Source of the DNA: Pseudomonas lactucae
GTDB lineage: Bacteria > Pseudomonadota > Gammaproteobacteria > Pseudomonadales > Pseudomonadaceae
NCBI RefSeq assembly: GCF_016937615.1
Contig: NZ_JAFHKI010000055.1
Location: 1-48,018, forward strand
Reading direction: 5' to 3'
Length of the DNA stretch: 48,018 nt
Numbering within the stretch: the first letter of the stretch is position 1; each line of letters begins with the position of its first letter. The notes under the pieces are model-generated. The model was not told the origin of the DNA and did no database searches. It saw nothing but the letters and a program-made list of their open reading frames with translations. This document shows, one piece after another, positions 7,243-15,147 of the stretch. A program made the position numbers and the translations under genes.

Positions 7243-7956
7243 ATGGATATTACGAAAGACAAAACGGACTGGAACGACGCGGAGTTGGCAGCAGCGGTCG
7301 AGGCTTACTTGAAGATGTTGGCCTGGGAAAAGAACGGCCAACCGTTCAACAAAGCCCTTGAAAACCGCCTTCTACGCGAAGGACCGGTGGCCGGCCGTGC
7401 AAAGGGCTCCATTGAATTCCGCATGCAAAATATCTCCACCGTGCTAGACCGTATGGGCCTGGACCGCATTGAAGGCTATAAGCCTGCAAAGAACGTGGGC
7501 ACAGGCGTAGAGCAACGTATCCGCCAAGCCCTCGCCGCACAGGGTGTATTCGAATCCGACGACGCCGCCCAAACAGCGGATGAGCAAACGCTTATCCGCC
7601 GCGCGTCCAAACTGCAGCAGCAACCTTTCCCTAAGCAACCGGACGGCATTGCCCAGCCGCAGAAGGTATCGACCGTCAGCACGGCCTTCGTCCGTGATCC
7701 AAAGGTCCGCGCCTGGGTGTTGAAAGAAGCCAACGGCATCTGCGAAGGCTGCGGCTCAAACGCGCCTTTTGAAGTCGACGGTTTGCCATTTCTTGAAGTA
7801 CATCACGTCAAGCACCTCGCCCAGAAGGGTTCGGATCGCATCTCCAATGCTGTAGCCTTGTGCCCCAATTGCCATCAGCGTTGTCACCGGTCGAGTGACC
7901 GGATGGCTTTCACCGAAGTGCTTTACGCCAAGATTGGAAGATTGGCACGGGAGTAA
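7243..7956 (+). CDS. HNH endonuclease (McrA-like zinc-bound HNH)
   Basis: The protein has 237 residues from ATG 7243. An upstream frame stays open to 7093 and offers ATG 7198, but the conserved-looking sequence begins at MDITKDKTDWNDAEL. The C-terminus holds the nuclease: zinc pair C167/C170 (ICEGC), EVHHVK with H187-H188, and C207/C210-H211 (CPNCH). The N-terminal ~130 residues contain ELAAAVEAYLKML, as seen in HNH proteins resembling McrA-type modification-dependent restriction enzymes. No strong ribosome site is visible; the hairpin at 7216-7234 may regulate access. It could cut foreign or modified DNA or be a homing-type nuclease; the sequence does not decide. Confidence 0.8.
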   Translation: MDITKDKTDWNDAELAAAVEAYLKMLAWEKNGQPFNKALENRLLREGPVAGRAKGSIEFRMQNISTVLDRMGLDRIEGYKPAKNVGTGVEQRIRQALAAQGVFESDDAAQTADEQTLIRRASKLQQQPFPKQPDGIAQPQKVSTVSTAFVRDPKVRAWVLKEANGICEGCGSNAPFEVDGLPFLEVHHVKHLAQKGSDRISNAVALCPNCHQRCHRSSDRMAFTEVLYAKIGRLARE

Positions 7957-8017
7957 ACTCCTGCTGTCACACCTGATGCACACTCAAAAAAATACTAGAT
8001 AGGACCGAGGCCAACCC

Positions 8018-8676
8018 GTGAACCCAGACATGCTCGAAGCCGGCCCCGTTGACGCCAAAGTACTTTCCGTCTTTGACTTCGACGGCACCCTCACCCACCA
8101 CGACAGTTTCGTGCCCTTCCTCAAGTTTGCCTTTGGCACCGGCGCGTTCTATGGCCGGATGGTCAAGCTGGCGGTGCCGGGGCTGCGTTTTTTGGTGCGG
8201 CAGGTCAGCCGGGATGAGTTGAAGGCGCAGTTGATTCGCACCTTTATGACGGGCGTGGAAAAGACCTGGGTGCAGCAGAAGGCCGAGGAGTACTGCCAGC
8301 GCAATTGGGCGCGGTTGATGCGCCGGCGGGGGTGCTTTCGGTGGAGCAGGAGTTGGGCTCGGGGGCGGTGGTGACCCTGTGTTCGGCGTCGCCGGCGTTG
8401 GTGTTGCAGCCGTTTGCCGATCGGCTTGGGATCCGCTTGATCGGGACTGAGCTTGAGGTGGTGGATGGAGTGCTGACCGGTAAGCTGACCGGGAATAACT
8501 GCCGGTGTGAAAACAAGGTGCTGCGGCTTGAGGCGGTGTACGGGGATTTGGGCGAGTATCGGCTGCGGGCCTGGGGCGATACGCGAGGGGATCGGGAGTT
8601 GCTGGCGGCGGCGCAGGATGCGCATTTTCGGCATTTTCATGCGAAGAAGAAAAAGCGGGCTCGGTTGCAGCGGTGA
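8018..8676 (+). pseudogene. HAD-IB family phosphatase, one-base frameshift
   Basis: The start is GTG 8018 after a GAGG site. Frame 1 gives the HAD motif I DFDGTL and continues to about 8322 (NWARLMR). The family sequence then resumes one frame away (PAGVL, VVTLCSASP as motif II, NNCRCENK as motif III) and ends at 8676. Restoring one C in the CGCC run near 8322 gives a single ~220-residue product of normal length. These enzymes are phosphoserine-phosphatase-like hydrolases, often annotated as HAD-IB; the substrate is unknown. The downstream frame is undegraded, so this is either a very recent mutation or a sequence error. Confidence 0.8.
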
Positions 8677-8707
8677 AGCGGGTGAGTGGGGTTTGCGGGT
8701 GAACCGA

Positions 8708-8757
8708 GGCGCTCCCTTCGCAGCCTCGCTGGGGCTCGACAGCTCCCACAGTTGAGC
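8708..8757. repeat. REP-type element (GCTCGACAGCTCCCACA variant)
   Basis: An intergenic repeat typical of fluorescent pseudomonads: CAGCCTCGCTGGGGCTCGAC is followed by AGCTCCCACAGTTGAG. It contains an imperfect stem (AGCCTCGCTggGGCTCGA...) and the usual TCCCACA end. A related copy is at 9179-9221. Confidence 0.65.
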
Positions 8758-8823
8758 GGTTCAGGCTTGAGGGTCACGCACTAGCATGGGGTGCTTGGGG
8801 TTGAGCGGTTAAACAAGGTTAAC

Positions 8824-9069
8824 TCAATGCTTTTTGATAAAGCCCACTCTTAAAAGATTGGGCTTTTCTGCGAAAGGTATCAGTCGATATCGAATTCGAG
8901 ACTCACGAGCGTTTTCTATAGCCTTCAGCCGCTGCTGGATTACTTGCCTTAATTCCAGATCATCTAATCGGTCATCTTCAGACATAAAATCGTCAGAAAC
9001 TGATTCGCCATTGAGGAAGTAGCTGTCCCAGGGGTTTTCTGCCGGGGCGCTGCTTTTTGTTTGAGTCAT
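8824..9069 (-). CDS. Small acidic/basic hypothetical protein (81 aa)
   Basis: I do not recognise the family. ATGs at 9075 and 9069 are both in frame; the GGAGG site sits at 0 bases from the first and about seven from the second, so 9069 is chosen (MTQTKSSAPAENPWDS). The middle is acidic (VSDDFMSEDDRLDD), followed by a helical stretch (LRQVIQQRLKAIENARES) and a basic C-terminus. The pattern resembles small antitoxin-like proteins, but no toxin gene adjoins it. It is flanked on both sides by REP-type repeats. Confidence 0.6.
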   Translation of the reverse strand: MTQTKSSAPAENPWDSYFLNGESVSDDFMSEDDRLDDLELRQVIQQRLKAIENARESRIRYRLIPFAEKPNLLRVGFIKKH

Positions 9070-9178
9070 GGGCATCCCTCCTATGGGTTGGCTGAAGACG
9101 ATACAAGTCAGATGACTTGTTGCCTAGGCGGAAAATGTATCGATGCAGATGGCAGGTTCGGTATGTAAACCGAGTCGA

Positions 9179-9221
9179 TCCCATCGGAGCCTCGCTAAAG
9201 CTCGACACCTCCCACATTTGA
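9179..9221. repeat. REP-type element, second copy
   Basis: GAGCCTCGCTAAAGCTCGAC followed by ACCTCCCACATTTGAG. It shares the AGCCTCGCT...GCTCGAC...CTCCCACA pattern with the element at 8708-8757 in the same orientation. Confidence 0.65.
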
Positions 9222-9240
9222 GCTGTATCGCCCGGGAGAG

Positions 9241-10152
9241 CTATGTCGTAGCTTTGAGGTCCACGCCCAAGGCTGTGGCGAAGGCTTTTACCATCGGGCT
9301 TCTCGGCGCGTTGTGGCGCAGGATCAGGTTAAACGCCGTGCTCAGGTGAACCTGTTCCGGGCATAGCGCGCGCAAGCGCCCTTCCCTTACCAGTGGCGCG
9401 GCGTAGTGTTCCGGCAGGAAGCCAAGGAAGCGGCCAGTCAGAACCAGGATGGCGACGGCTTCAACCTGCGAGGCCGAGGCGGACTGGCTGTCGTAGTGGA
9501 CGAAGTTGGGCTTGTCACGGTGGATCGCATAGCGATGGTTCACCACTTCATATTGGCGCAGCACCTCGGGCGTAATGTCGTCCGCGGTGAACAGCGGATG
9601 TCCTACGGCGCAGTAGACGTGGGCCTTTTCCTCGTAGAGCGGGAAGTAGTCGAATTCTTCACGGCGTTGGTAAACCGGGACGATGCCCACGATCAAGCGA
9701 CCCTCGACAACGCCGCGCTCAACTTCATCCAACTGCGAGGCGTGCAGGCGCAATCTGATCTTTGGTGATTCGCTATGTAAAGTGCGCAAGGCGGCAATAA
9801 GCGGGGAATTAACATCGGAGACGGTGTTATCAATAACGTCCACACTAAGGTCGCCAATCAGCTCATTTTGCGCCGAACTAAGCTTGTCGCGAAAACTGTC
9901 CACCGAAGTAAACAACTCGATGGACGCCTGATACACCAACTTGCCTTCTTCGGTCAGCCCGAACCCTTCCCGGCCCCGTGTGCACAGGCGCATGCCGATG
10001 CGAATCTCGAGGTCGGAGATCTGTTTGCTGATCGCCGCCAACCCTACATTCGGCTCATTTTGCGCGGCGCTGAAGCCACCGGCTTCGACCACAGCCATAA
10101 ATACCCGCAGTAACTTGAAGTCCAGGCCGCTCAGTTGCAACAGCCTGGTCAC
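9241..10152 (-). CDS. LysR-family transcriptional regulator
   Basis: The protein is about 303 residues if GTG 10152 is used; the frame is open further upstream to 10197. The winged helix-turn-helix is clear (FMAVVEAGGFSAAQNEPNVGLAAISKQISDLEIRIGMRLC), followed by the effector-binding domain (DYFPLYEEKAHVYCAVGHPLF). The normal LysR start should lie just before LSGLDFKLLRVF. Here the upstream sequence runs into the remnant of an MFS gene on the other strand, so the true start and promoter may have been lost or replaced. The target genes are unknown. Confidence 0.85.
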   Translation of the reverse strand: MTRLLQLSGLDFKLLRVFMAVVEAGGFSAAQNEPNVGLAAISKQISDLEIRIGMRLCTRGREGFGLTEEGKLVYQASIELFTSVDSFRDKLSSAQNELIGDLSVDVIDNTVSDVNSPLIAALRTLHSESPKIRLRLHASQLDEVERGVVEGRLIVGIVPVYQRREEFDYFPLYEEKAHVYCAVGHPLFTADDITPEVLRQYEVVNHRYAIHRDKPNFVHYDSQSASASQVEAVAILVLTGRFLGFLPEHYAAPLVREGRLRALCPEQVHLSTAFNLILRHNAPRSPMVKAFATALGVDLKATT

Positions 10153-10156
10153 CTGA

Positions 10157-10429
10157 TGCCTGGCGATGTTCGTGTTCACCCTGGGCGAGATGATCATCTA
10201 CCCGTCGGAATTCCTCTTCATCGACACCATCGCTCCCGACGCCCTGCGCGGCAGTTACTGCGGCGCACAGAACCTGGCGGCGTTTGGCGGCGCGCTGAGC
10301 CCAGTGATTTGCGGCTACTTGCTGATCAATGCGGCGCCCACCAGTATGTTCTACGCGCTGGGAGCACTCACGGCCGTGGGTGGCAGCTTGTCCTTCCTGA
10401 GTGGGCGACGCGTGGCTGGCACCCGCTGA
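10157..10429 (+). pseudogene. C-terminal remnant of an MFS transporter
   Basis: About 90 codons remain of the C-terminal end of a major-facilitator protein: FVFTLGEMIIYPSEFLFID, then GSYCGAQNLAAFGGALSP and a last membrane segment, ending with a normal stop at 10429. An in-frame TGA at 10154 and the start of the LysR gene on the other strand replace the remaining ~300 codons. This is a deletion scar rather than a functional gene; the junction lies about 10140-10157. Confidence 0.75.
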
Positions 10430-10518
10430 TGCGCGGGCTTGCCTGCTGCCACATTTGGTCTTCGCCCGGGCTGATATTTGCGTAATATCCAGGCATACCC
10501 CTGACGGACCCGAGCCCC

Positions 10519-11466
10519 ATGAAATTCGACACGGCCTACAGCCTGAGTCTCGACGATAAGCTGTCGATCTACGACGTAAGAGACCTGAATTTCGACGAAA
10601 CCGCCGCCTACGATTCGGAGCAGGACAGCTTCCTGTGCCCCAACGATGGCTGCCGCGTGGCGTTCGAGGTGGGGAATGCGCTGGGCACCTTCAACGCCAA
10701 GAACGTTAACTACCTGCGCACGCCGCACTTCAAGAACAAGACCAGCACCCGCCATATCGACGGCTGCCGCTACGCCAGCACTCACAAGGCCGCTACGGAT
10801 GAAAATGATGACGAGCGCGAGGACCACTTCCCCTCGGAGTTTGTGCTGACGCGCCGTCAATACGAACGTAAAACCCCAGCGAGTGACATCGAAGAAAACG
10901 TCCCACACGATGACGCGAAGCCCCTTGCACATCGGGCAATCGCTTCTCACAGTGCCAGCGACACCACCCCGGACAAAACCAGCGTGTTCGCTCACCCGGT
11001 GGAATGCTACGTCTCCAATATCGACGACAAGGACACGCTCAAATCCATGCCGCTGAAAATCGGCGACCACACCGCGACCTACTGGACGTTTTTCAAGAAG
11101 ATCGAGTACCTGCAGGACAACAAGGGCTTGATCTACTGGGGCAAGATCAAGGCCATCAAGGACTACACCAGCAGCTTTCGCATCGACTTCGAAAAGAAGG
11201 TGTGGCTCGATAAAAAGCCTTACTCAGTCAACGTCTACCTGAGCAAAAAACTTATCGAGAACTACCGCAAACGCACGGCGTTTCTGGAGCAGATCAAGGC
11301 GGCGGTGGACAGCGAGCGGGCGTTGTATTGCTTCTTCTACGGGGTGACGCCGGAACTGAAACAGGTGCCCAGCAAGAAAAACCCCGAGCAGACGTTCGGC
11401 GTGTTCAGTGCCAATATCGAGAACCTGGACCACCTGATTATTCGGGAGGCGCCGGGGATCGAATAG
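10519..11466 (+). CDS. Unknown protein with a putative zinc cluster (315 aa)
   Basis: I do not recognise the family with certainty. Near residue 40 there is FLCPNDGCRVAF, followed by PHFKNKTSTRHIDGC about 30 residues later: two Cys plus His/Cys spaced as in a zinc site. The N-terminal region resembles the layout of CoiA-like N-terminal domains, but this is weak. A charged linker (~95-155) leads to a C-terminal domain (MPLKIGDHTATYWTFFKKIEY) that looks alpha/beta and soluble. The gene stands alone, has core-like GC content, and starts at ATG 10519 without a strong ribosome site. Its function is not inferred. Confidence 0.75.
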   Translation: MKFDTAYSLSLDDKLSIYDVRDLNFDETAAYDSEQDSFLCPNDGCRVAFEVGNALGTFNAKNVNYLRTPHFKNKTSTRHIDGCRYASTHKAATDENDDEREDHFPSEFVLTRRQYERKTPASDIEENVPHDDAKPLAHRAIASHSASDTTPDKTSVFAHPVECYVSNIDDKDTLKSMPLKIGDHTATYWTFFKKIEYLQDNKGLIYWGKIKAIKDYTSSFRIDFEKKVWLDKKPYSVNVYLSKKLIENYRKRTAFLEQIKAAVDSERALYCFFYGVTPELKQVPSKKNPEQTFGVFSANIENLDHLIIREAPGIE

Positions 11467-11515
11467 GCGAAACAGAAAGCCGAAAAAAAATCCAGTTGAT
11501 GAGCGGTCAAAACAA

Positions 11516-11531
11516 CTGTACAAAAACACAG
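11516..11531 (+). promoter_or_regulatory. Candidate LexA (SOS) box
   Basis: CTGTACAAAAACACAG fits CTG-N10-CAG, with A/T-rich flanks (AACTGT...ACAGTAT) like the gamma-proteobacterial consensus CTGTATATATATACAG. It lies 38 bases upstream of the XRE-like gene and overlaps a possible -10 box (TATAGT, 11532-11537), where bound LexA would repress. One site only; not tested. Confidence 0.55.
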
Positions 11532-11569
11532 TATAGTTTGCCCTCCCCCGTCGAATCCTGGAGAACCCC

Positions 11570-11890
11570 ATGTCCTCTCTGGCAATGAGCTCTTTCGTAG
11601 AACAGCAGATCGTCCTGCATCAATTCACCGCCAAACACAGCGTACAGGCCCGCGCCATGCTGGGCTGGAGCCGCGAAGACCTGGCCCGCCAGGCGGGTGT
11701 AGCGGTGGAAGCGATTCAACAGTTTGAAAGCCAGGCTGACGTGGGTGATGAGACCCGCCTGGCATTGGCCTTTCGGCTGGAGGCTGAAGGGTTGGTGTTT
11801 TTTCCGGGGTTTGCGCCGGGGTGGGGGATGAGTGTGCGAGGGGCTTTGCCCATGCCATCAGCGCCACTGGCATATGAGACGGCAGTGTAA
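11570..11890 (+). CDS. Small XRE-type helix-turn-helix regulator
   Basis: The protein has 106 residues. Residues ~24-55 read as a helix-turn-helix (RAMLGWSREDLARQAGVAVEAIQQFE), the core of the Cro/CI-XRE fold. It is preceded by a helical N-terminus and followed by a short segment after FRLEAEGLVFFPGF, as in one-domain XRE proteins. A GGAGA site lies just before the start. A LexA-like box overlaps its promoter region, so SOS induction is possible. Its regulon is unknown. A GGCAGTG/CACTGCC inverted repeat straddles the stop codon (11881-11907). Confidence 0.8.
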   Translation: MSSLAMSSFVEQQIVLHQFTAKHSVQARAMLGWSREDLARQAGVAVEAIQQFESQADVGDETRLALAFRLEAEGLVFFPGFAPGWGMSVRGALPMPSAPLAYETAV

Positions 11891-11907
11891 TTTTTTTTCG
11901 CACTGCC
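11881..11907. terminator. Inverted repeat spanning the XRE stop codon
   Basis: GGCAGTG (11881-11887) pairs with CACTGCC (11901-11907); the 13-base loop contains eight T. It could terminate the XRE transcript or act as an operator for the following toxin-antitoxin pair. The T run lies inside the loop, not after the stem, so it is not a classical terminator. Confidence 0.4.
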
Positions 11908-11914
11908 TGTTATT

Positions 11915-11924
11915 CCTATTTAGG
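11915..11924. promoter_or_regulatory. Candidate HigA operator
   Basis: CCTATTTAGG is a 10-base palindrome (CCTA-TT-TAGG) directly before TATATT and 11 bases before the toxin ATG. Antitoxins of the HigA type commonly repress their own operon through a short palindrome at this position. Confidence 0.45.
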
Positions 11925-11935
11925 TATATTCTCTC

Positions 11936-12298
11936 ATGAGTCAATGGAAACCCCTCTTGTGGGTGGGCGGTAGCAAAAAAGACCTTCAGTTGATGCCCGG
12001 CTCGGTTCAAGACATTTTTGGCTTTGCGCTGCATCTCGCTCAAGAAGGTAGCAAGCACCCGCAAACTAAGGCATTGAAAGGATTCGGTGGTAACGCGGTA
12101 CTCGAAATCGTCGAAGATTACGATGGCAATGCCTATCGAGGGGTACACACCGTTCGCTTTGATTCCGCCCTCTATGTCCTACATTGTTTTCAGAAAAAGT
12201 CGACAAAAGGCATTGCAACAACGCAACACGATATACAACTGATCAAACAGCGACTCAAGGCGGCGCAGGATCATGCAGAAGCATCAAAAGGCGATTGA
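11936..12298 (+). CDS. higB: HigB/RelE-type toxin
   Basis: The protein has 120 residues and belongs to the phage-derived Gp49/HigB branch of RelE-like toxins, which act as ribosome-dependent mRNA interferases. Recognisable segments are SKKDLQLMPGSVQDIFGFALHLAQEG, the ALKGFGGNAVLEIVEDYDGNAYRGVHTVRF core strand pair and the end YVLHCFQKKSTKGIATTQHDI with its basic catalytic-side residues. The antitoxin gene starts 26 bases before the toxin stop. Toxin-first order is typical of HigBA. No damage is seen. Confidence 0.88.
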   Translation: MSQWKPLLWVGGSKKDLQLMPGSVQDIFGFALHLAQEGSKHPQTKALKGFGGNAVLEIVEDYDGNAYRGVHTVRFDSALYVLHCFQKKSTKGIATTQHDIQLIKQRLKAAQDHAEASKGD

Positions 12299-12611
12299 GA
12301 TCGAAGAGAGCAGTGGCAATGTCTATGAAGATATTGGTCGTGCCAATGCCAGCGAAATGCAGGTCAAGGCGCAATTGGCCTTTAAAATTGGCGAGATCCT
12401 CAAGGCTCGTAATCTTACTCAAGCCCAAGCCTCGGTGATCCTTGGGTTATCGCAGCCAAAACTCTCTGAAATGTTGCGCGGGAAATTCAGGGGTATCAGT
12501 GAGACCAAGATGTTGGAGTGCTTATCGCGCCTGGGCCGTGATGTACAGATTGTCATTACCGCAGCCCCCTCTACGCGTACTCAGGGACGAATTGAAGTGC
12601 TTTTTGCTTGA
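12273..12611 (+). CDS. higA: HigA-type antitoxin (XRE helix-turn-helix)
   Basis: The protein has 112 residues. An N-terminal segment (AIEIEESSGNVYEDIG) typical of these antitoxins precedes a helix-turn-helix (ILKARNLTQAQASVILGLSQPKLSEMLRGKF). It neutralises the overlapping HigB toxin and probably represses the operon at the palindrome 11915-11924. Overlap with the toxin reading frame indicates translational coupling. Of the visible ATGs, 12273 gives the family-typical N-terminus. Confidence 0.88.
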   Translation: MQKHQKAIEIEESSGNVYEDIGRANASEMQVKAQLAFKIGEILKARNLTQAQASVILGLSQPKLSEMLRGKFRGISETKMLECLSRLGRDVQIVITAAPSTRTQGRIEVLFA

Positions 12612-12628
12612 TAGCCCTGCGTACTTAC

Positions 12629-13168
12629 TCACAACTCTCCAAGCAATCGATCCACCAACGCCTCAACCGAATGGTGCGTAGAGTCCAACCGGATCACCGG
12701 ACACCCCAGCGCCTTCAACCAGGTTTCATGCCGACGCAAGCTGCGCAGGCTGTGGTTGCCTTCGTCGTAGCGCGCGGCCCAGGCCAGGAAGGCAACGCTG
12801 TTGTCATGACGGCTGCCGCCTTTGAGGATCTGGTCACCATAGCGTTGCATTTCCCGCAGGCGCAGGCGCTGCAAGCGTACTTGCGGATCCAGACGCAGGA
12901 AGACAACGTGGGTGAATTGCTCAATCATCGGGTCACCCCAGCCGCACAGCGAGCCGGACAGCACCCAGCCTTCAAGGCCAGCGGTGTGCTCCTGCAACAG
13001 GCGGATGCGCTCCCCCTTGGGTCGAGCCATGGTGAAGGGGGGATCGGTTGGTCGCCAGTAAAAGTCGTCGGTGTCGAAGTAAGCGACGTTCAGTCGTCTG
13101 GCCAGGGCAATGCCCAGGGTAGTGGTGCCGGCGCCCGCAGCGCCGAGGATGTGGACTCTATAAGTCAT
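12629..13168 (-). CDS. P-loop kinase/ATPase (adenylate-kinase-like)
   Basis: The protein has 179 residues. The Walker A motif GAAGAGTTT lies at residues 9-17, followed by LARRLNVAYFDTDDFYW as in small nucleotide or gluconate-kinase-like enzymes that position a substrate acid after the P-loop. VVFLRLDPQVRLQRLRLRE resembles the lid/core strand of AAA_17/AAA_18-type kinases. The substrate is unknown. The start overlaps the end of the upstream minus-strand gene (13158-13901) by 11 bases, so the two form an operon. It converges on higA with a 17-base gap. Confidence 0.8.
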   Translation of the reverse strand: MTYRVHILGAAGAGTTTLGIALARRLNVAYFDTDDFYWRPTDPPFTMARPKGERIRLLQEHTAGLEGWVLSGSLCGWGDPMIEQFTHVVFLRLDPQVRLQRLRLREMQRYGDQILKGGSRHDNSVAFLAWAARYDEGNHSLRSLRRHETWLKALGCPVIRLDSTHHSVEALVDRLLGEL

Positions 13169-13901
13169 GCCGTGAGCCCATCAGGCCACGCGCGCTGCGA
13201 TAACTCTGGACCAGGTCTGCCAGCGAATCCTTCGCCCAGCGGGCGCCGTAGAACCACAGCGTCGCGCCGTCATCGAGTGGCTCGCGGATGACCGGATAGC
13301 CACTCCAGCAGGCCGCATGGAAGGCATCGCTCTGGCTGTCCGACACCAGGGCATCCAGCCGGTATTCAGTCACCCGTTCATCGATTTCGTTACGGGTATG
13401 CTGGTTGAAGTACAAACTATCATCCGGCAGTTGCGCCGGCACCGGCAACAGCTGCGCACCGGCGCTGCGCAGCACATCCAGCGCGCGACTGAACGAAGCA
13501 CGGTGTTCGATGGGGCATTGCTCATCGCCGCGCTGATATCGGTCGGCAAACCCCACGCGCCTGCCAGCCAAGGTGCGAGCGCAGGTAAAAGCGCTGTTGT
13601 TTTGCACCAGCGGCACTTCCACCATCACGGGCTCTGAAGGGTCTACCCCGCTCAAGGCGATCAATGACAACGCAGGGTCACGCAGGGGTTTGAGGGGAAG
13701 CGCGAGGGCGTTGTATCCAGGAACCAGAACGCCAGGATGAGCCGGCGCAGGCTCGACATCAAAAGCAACACTGCGCGGGCTCGCGCGCTCGGCGGGAGGA
13801 TCGGCAGCCGCGGTGCCTGCGGGTTCCATTAACGCAGGCGGCGGTTGCATCGTCGGGCAAGGCAGCCCCGCGCGCCAGTATTTCCTACAGCTGCATTCCA
13901 T
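13158..13901 (-). CDS. Unknown protein with an amidase-like C-terminal region
   Basis: The protein has 247 residues. The N-terminal part is Pro/Ala-rich and of low complexity. From residue ~85 the sequence (RRVGFADRYQ, FSRALDVLRSAGAQLLPVPA, YFNQHTRNEIDERVTEYRLDALVSDSQSDAFHAACWSGYPV) resembles the C-terminal half of amidase-signature proteins, but the Ser-Ser-Lys catalytic part of that family is absent. It may be a non-catalytic relative or a truncated descendant. A GGGGG stretch before ATG 13901 may serve as the ribosome site. It is the first gene of a two-gene operon with the P-loop kinase. Confidence 0.6.
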   Translation of the reverse strand: MECSCRKYWRAGLPCPTMQPPPALMEPAGTAAADPPAERASPRSVAFDVEPAPAHPGVLVPGYNALALPLKPLRDPALSLIALSGVDPSEPVMVEVPLVQNNSAFTCARTLAGRRVGFADRYQRGDEQCPIEHRASFSRALDVLRSAGAQLLPVPAQLPDDSLYFNQHTRNEIDERVTEYRLDALVSDSQSDAFHAACWSGYPVIREPLDDGATLWFYGARWAKDSLADLVQSYRSARGLMGSRHDL

Positions 13902-14009
13902 CAGAACGCCCCCTGAAAAGTCTATTTCGGGGGGATGATCGCACCCTTCACCGGCGCTTGTCGCAGCTCTGAAACAGCTTGCAAACTCCTTTTTCCGACA
14001 GCAGCGCTA

Positions 14010-15067
14010 TCAGCTCATGAGTGGCGCCTGCGCGCCCTGTGTTTCCACCTCCAGCCACCATGCACAGCCGCGCTCGGGCTGGCTCAGGCTGAAGGCCTGC
14101 CCCATCGGTGGCGTGGTAATCGACACATTGCGTTCCCAGGCCAACGCCATAATGCGATCAAACGGTTCATGCCAGGCATGAAACGCCAGGTCGAAGGTGC
14201 CGTTGTGGATCGGCAGCAACCAGCGGCCCCTGAGATCGATATGCGCCTGCAGGGTTTGCTCCGGCTGCATATGCACGTGGGGCCAATCGACGTTATAGGC
14301 GCCGGTTTCCATCAGCGTCAGGTCAAACGGGCCGTACTGTTCGCCAATGCGCTTGAAGCCGTCGAAGTAACCGGTATCGCCACTGAAAAAAATTCGGCGT
14401 GGGCCATCGATCATTACCCAGGAACACCACAGGGTCTGGTTGGCATCGAACAGGCCGCGCCCGGAAAAATGCTGCGCAGGGGTGGCGATAAAACGAAGGC
14501 CATCTACCTCGGTGCCCTGCCACCAATCCAGTTGACGGACCTTGCCGCCTCCACCCCCCATTTGATCAACAGGTCGCCCACGCCGAGGGGCGCAAGAAAG
14601 TACAGGGTTTTGTCGGCCAATTGCATGACGGCCTTGCGGTCAAGATGGTCGTAGTGATTGTGGGAAAGAATCACCGCCTCCAGGGCGGGAAGTTCTTCTA
14701 GGCTGATCGGCGGTTGATGGAAGCGCTTGGGACCGGCCCAACTGAACGGCGATGCGCGTTCGGCGAACACCGGATCGGTTACCCAGAACTTGCCACGCAT
14801 TTTCAGCAATACCGTGGAATGCCCAAGGCGAAAAACACTGTGGTCAGGCGCCGCCAGCAATTGCTCGCGGGTCAGCGGCTGCACCGGGATCGTTCCCACC
14901 GGTCGCGTGCTGCGTGGTTTGTTGAACAGCATGTTCCAGAAGATACGCAAGGTTTTGCCGAACCCGCCGTGTGGCACCGGCGGGTTATTGCTGAAGTGCT
15001 CCTGGCCTTGCTCGGCAGGCTGGAGTGCGACAGGCGAAGGGTCGACACGGGAAGAGATAGTGGCCAT
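14010..15067 (-). pseudogene. MBL-fold metal-dependent hydrolase, one-base frameshift
   Basis: The protein resembles the UlaG/NAPE-phospholipase-D branch of metallo-beta-lactamase-fold enzymes. Translation from ATG 15067 gives SVFRLGHSTVLLK, then the metal site SHNHYDHLD, and continues to IKWGVEAA. The frame breaks at about 14543 and resumes one base away (KVRQLDWWQGTEV, TPAQHFSGRG, FSGDTGY, PIHNGTFDLAFH, all expected metal-ligand segments) to 14010. Adding one G (plus strand) near 14543 restores ~352 residues. It diverges from a TetR gene, with two operator-like sites between them, so it is probably that regulator's target. Confidence 0.85.
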
Positions 15068-15099
15068 TACAGAGTGACTCCTACGGTCCGCTCACGAAT

Positions 15100-15115
15100 T
15101 ACACTGCACAGTGTA
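15100..15115. promoter_or_regulatory. Palindromic operator, TetR/MBL intergenic region
   Basis: TACACTG-CA-CAGTGTA (15100-15115), two 7-bp arms, lies 33 bases upstream of the MBL gene. On the minus strand it reads AAACTACACTG...CAGTGTAATT, which resembles the second site at 15148-15167. It is a likely operator of the divergent TetR protein. Confidence 0.55.
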
Positions 15116-15147
15116 GTTTCAAGATTGCAACAAAATCCCGAGCAAGT

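Noticed and set aside
7243..7956. HNH gene as the nuclease of the methyltransferase operon
   Set aside because: It lies on the opposite strand, is separated by the BRO-N unit, and follows that gene; no evidence links it to the methyltransferase.
6010..7970. Complete prophage
   Set aside because: Only BRO-N, the C4-like leader and HNH are present; there is no integrase, structural, replication or lysis gene and no attachment repeats were found.
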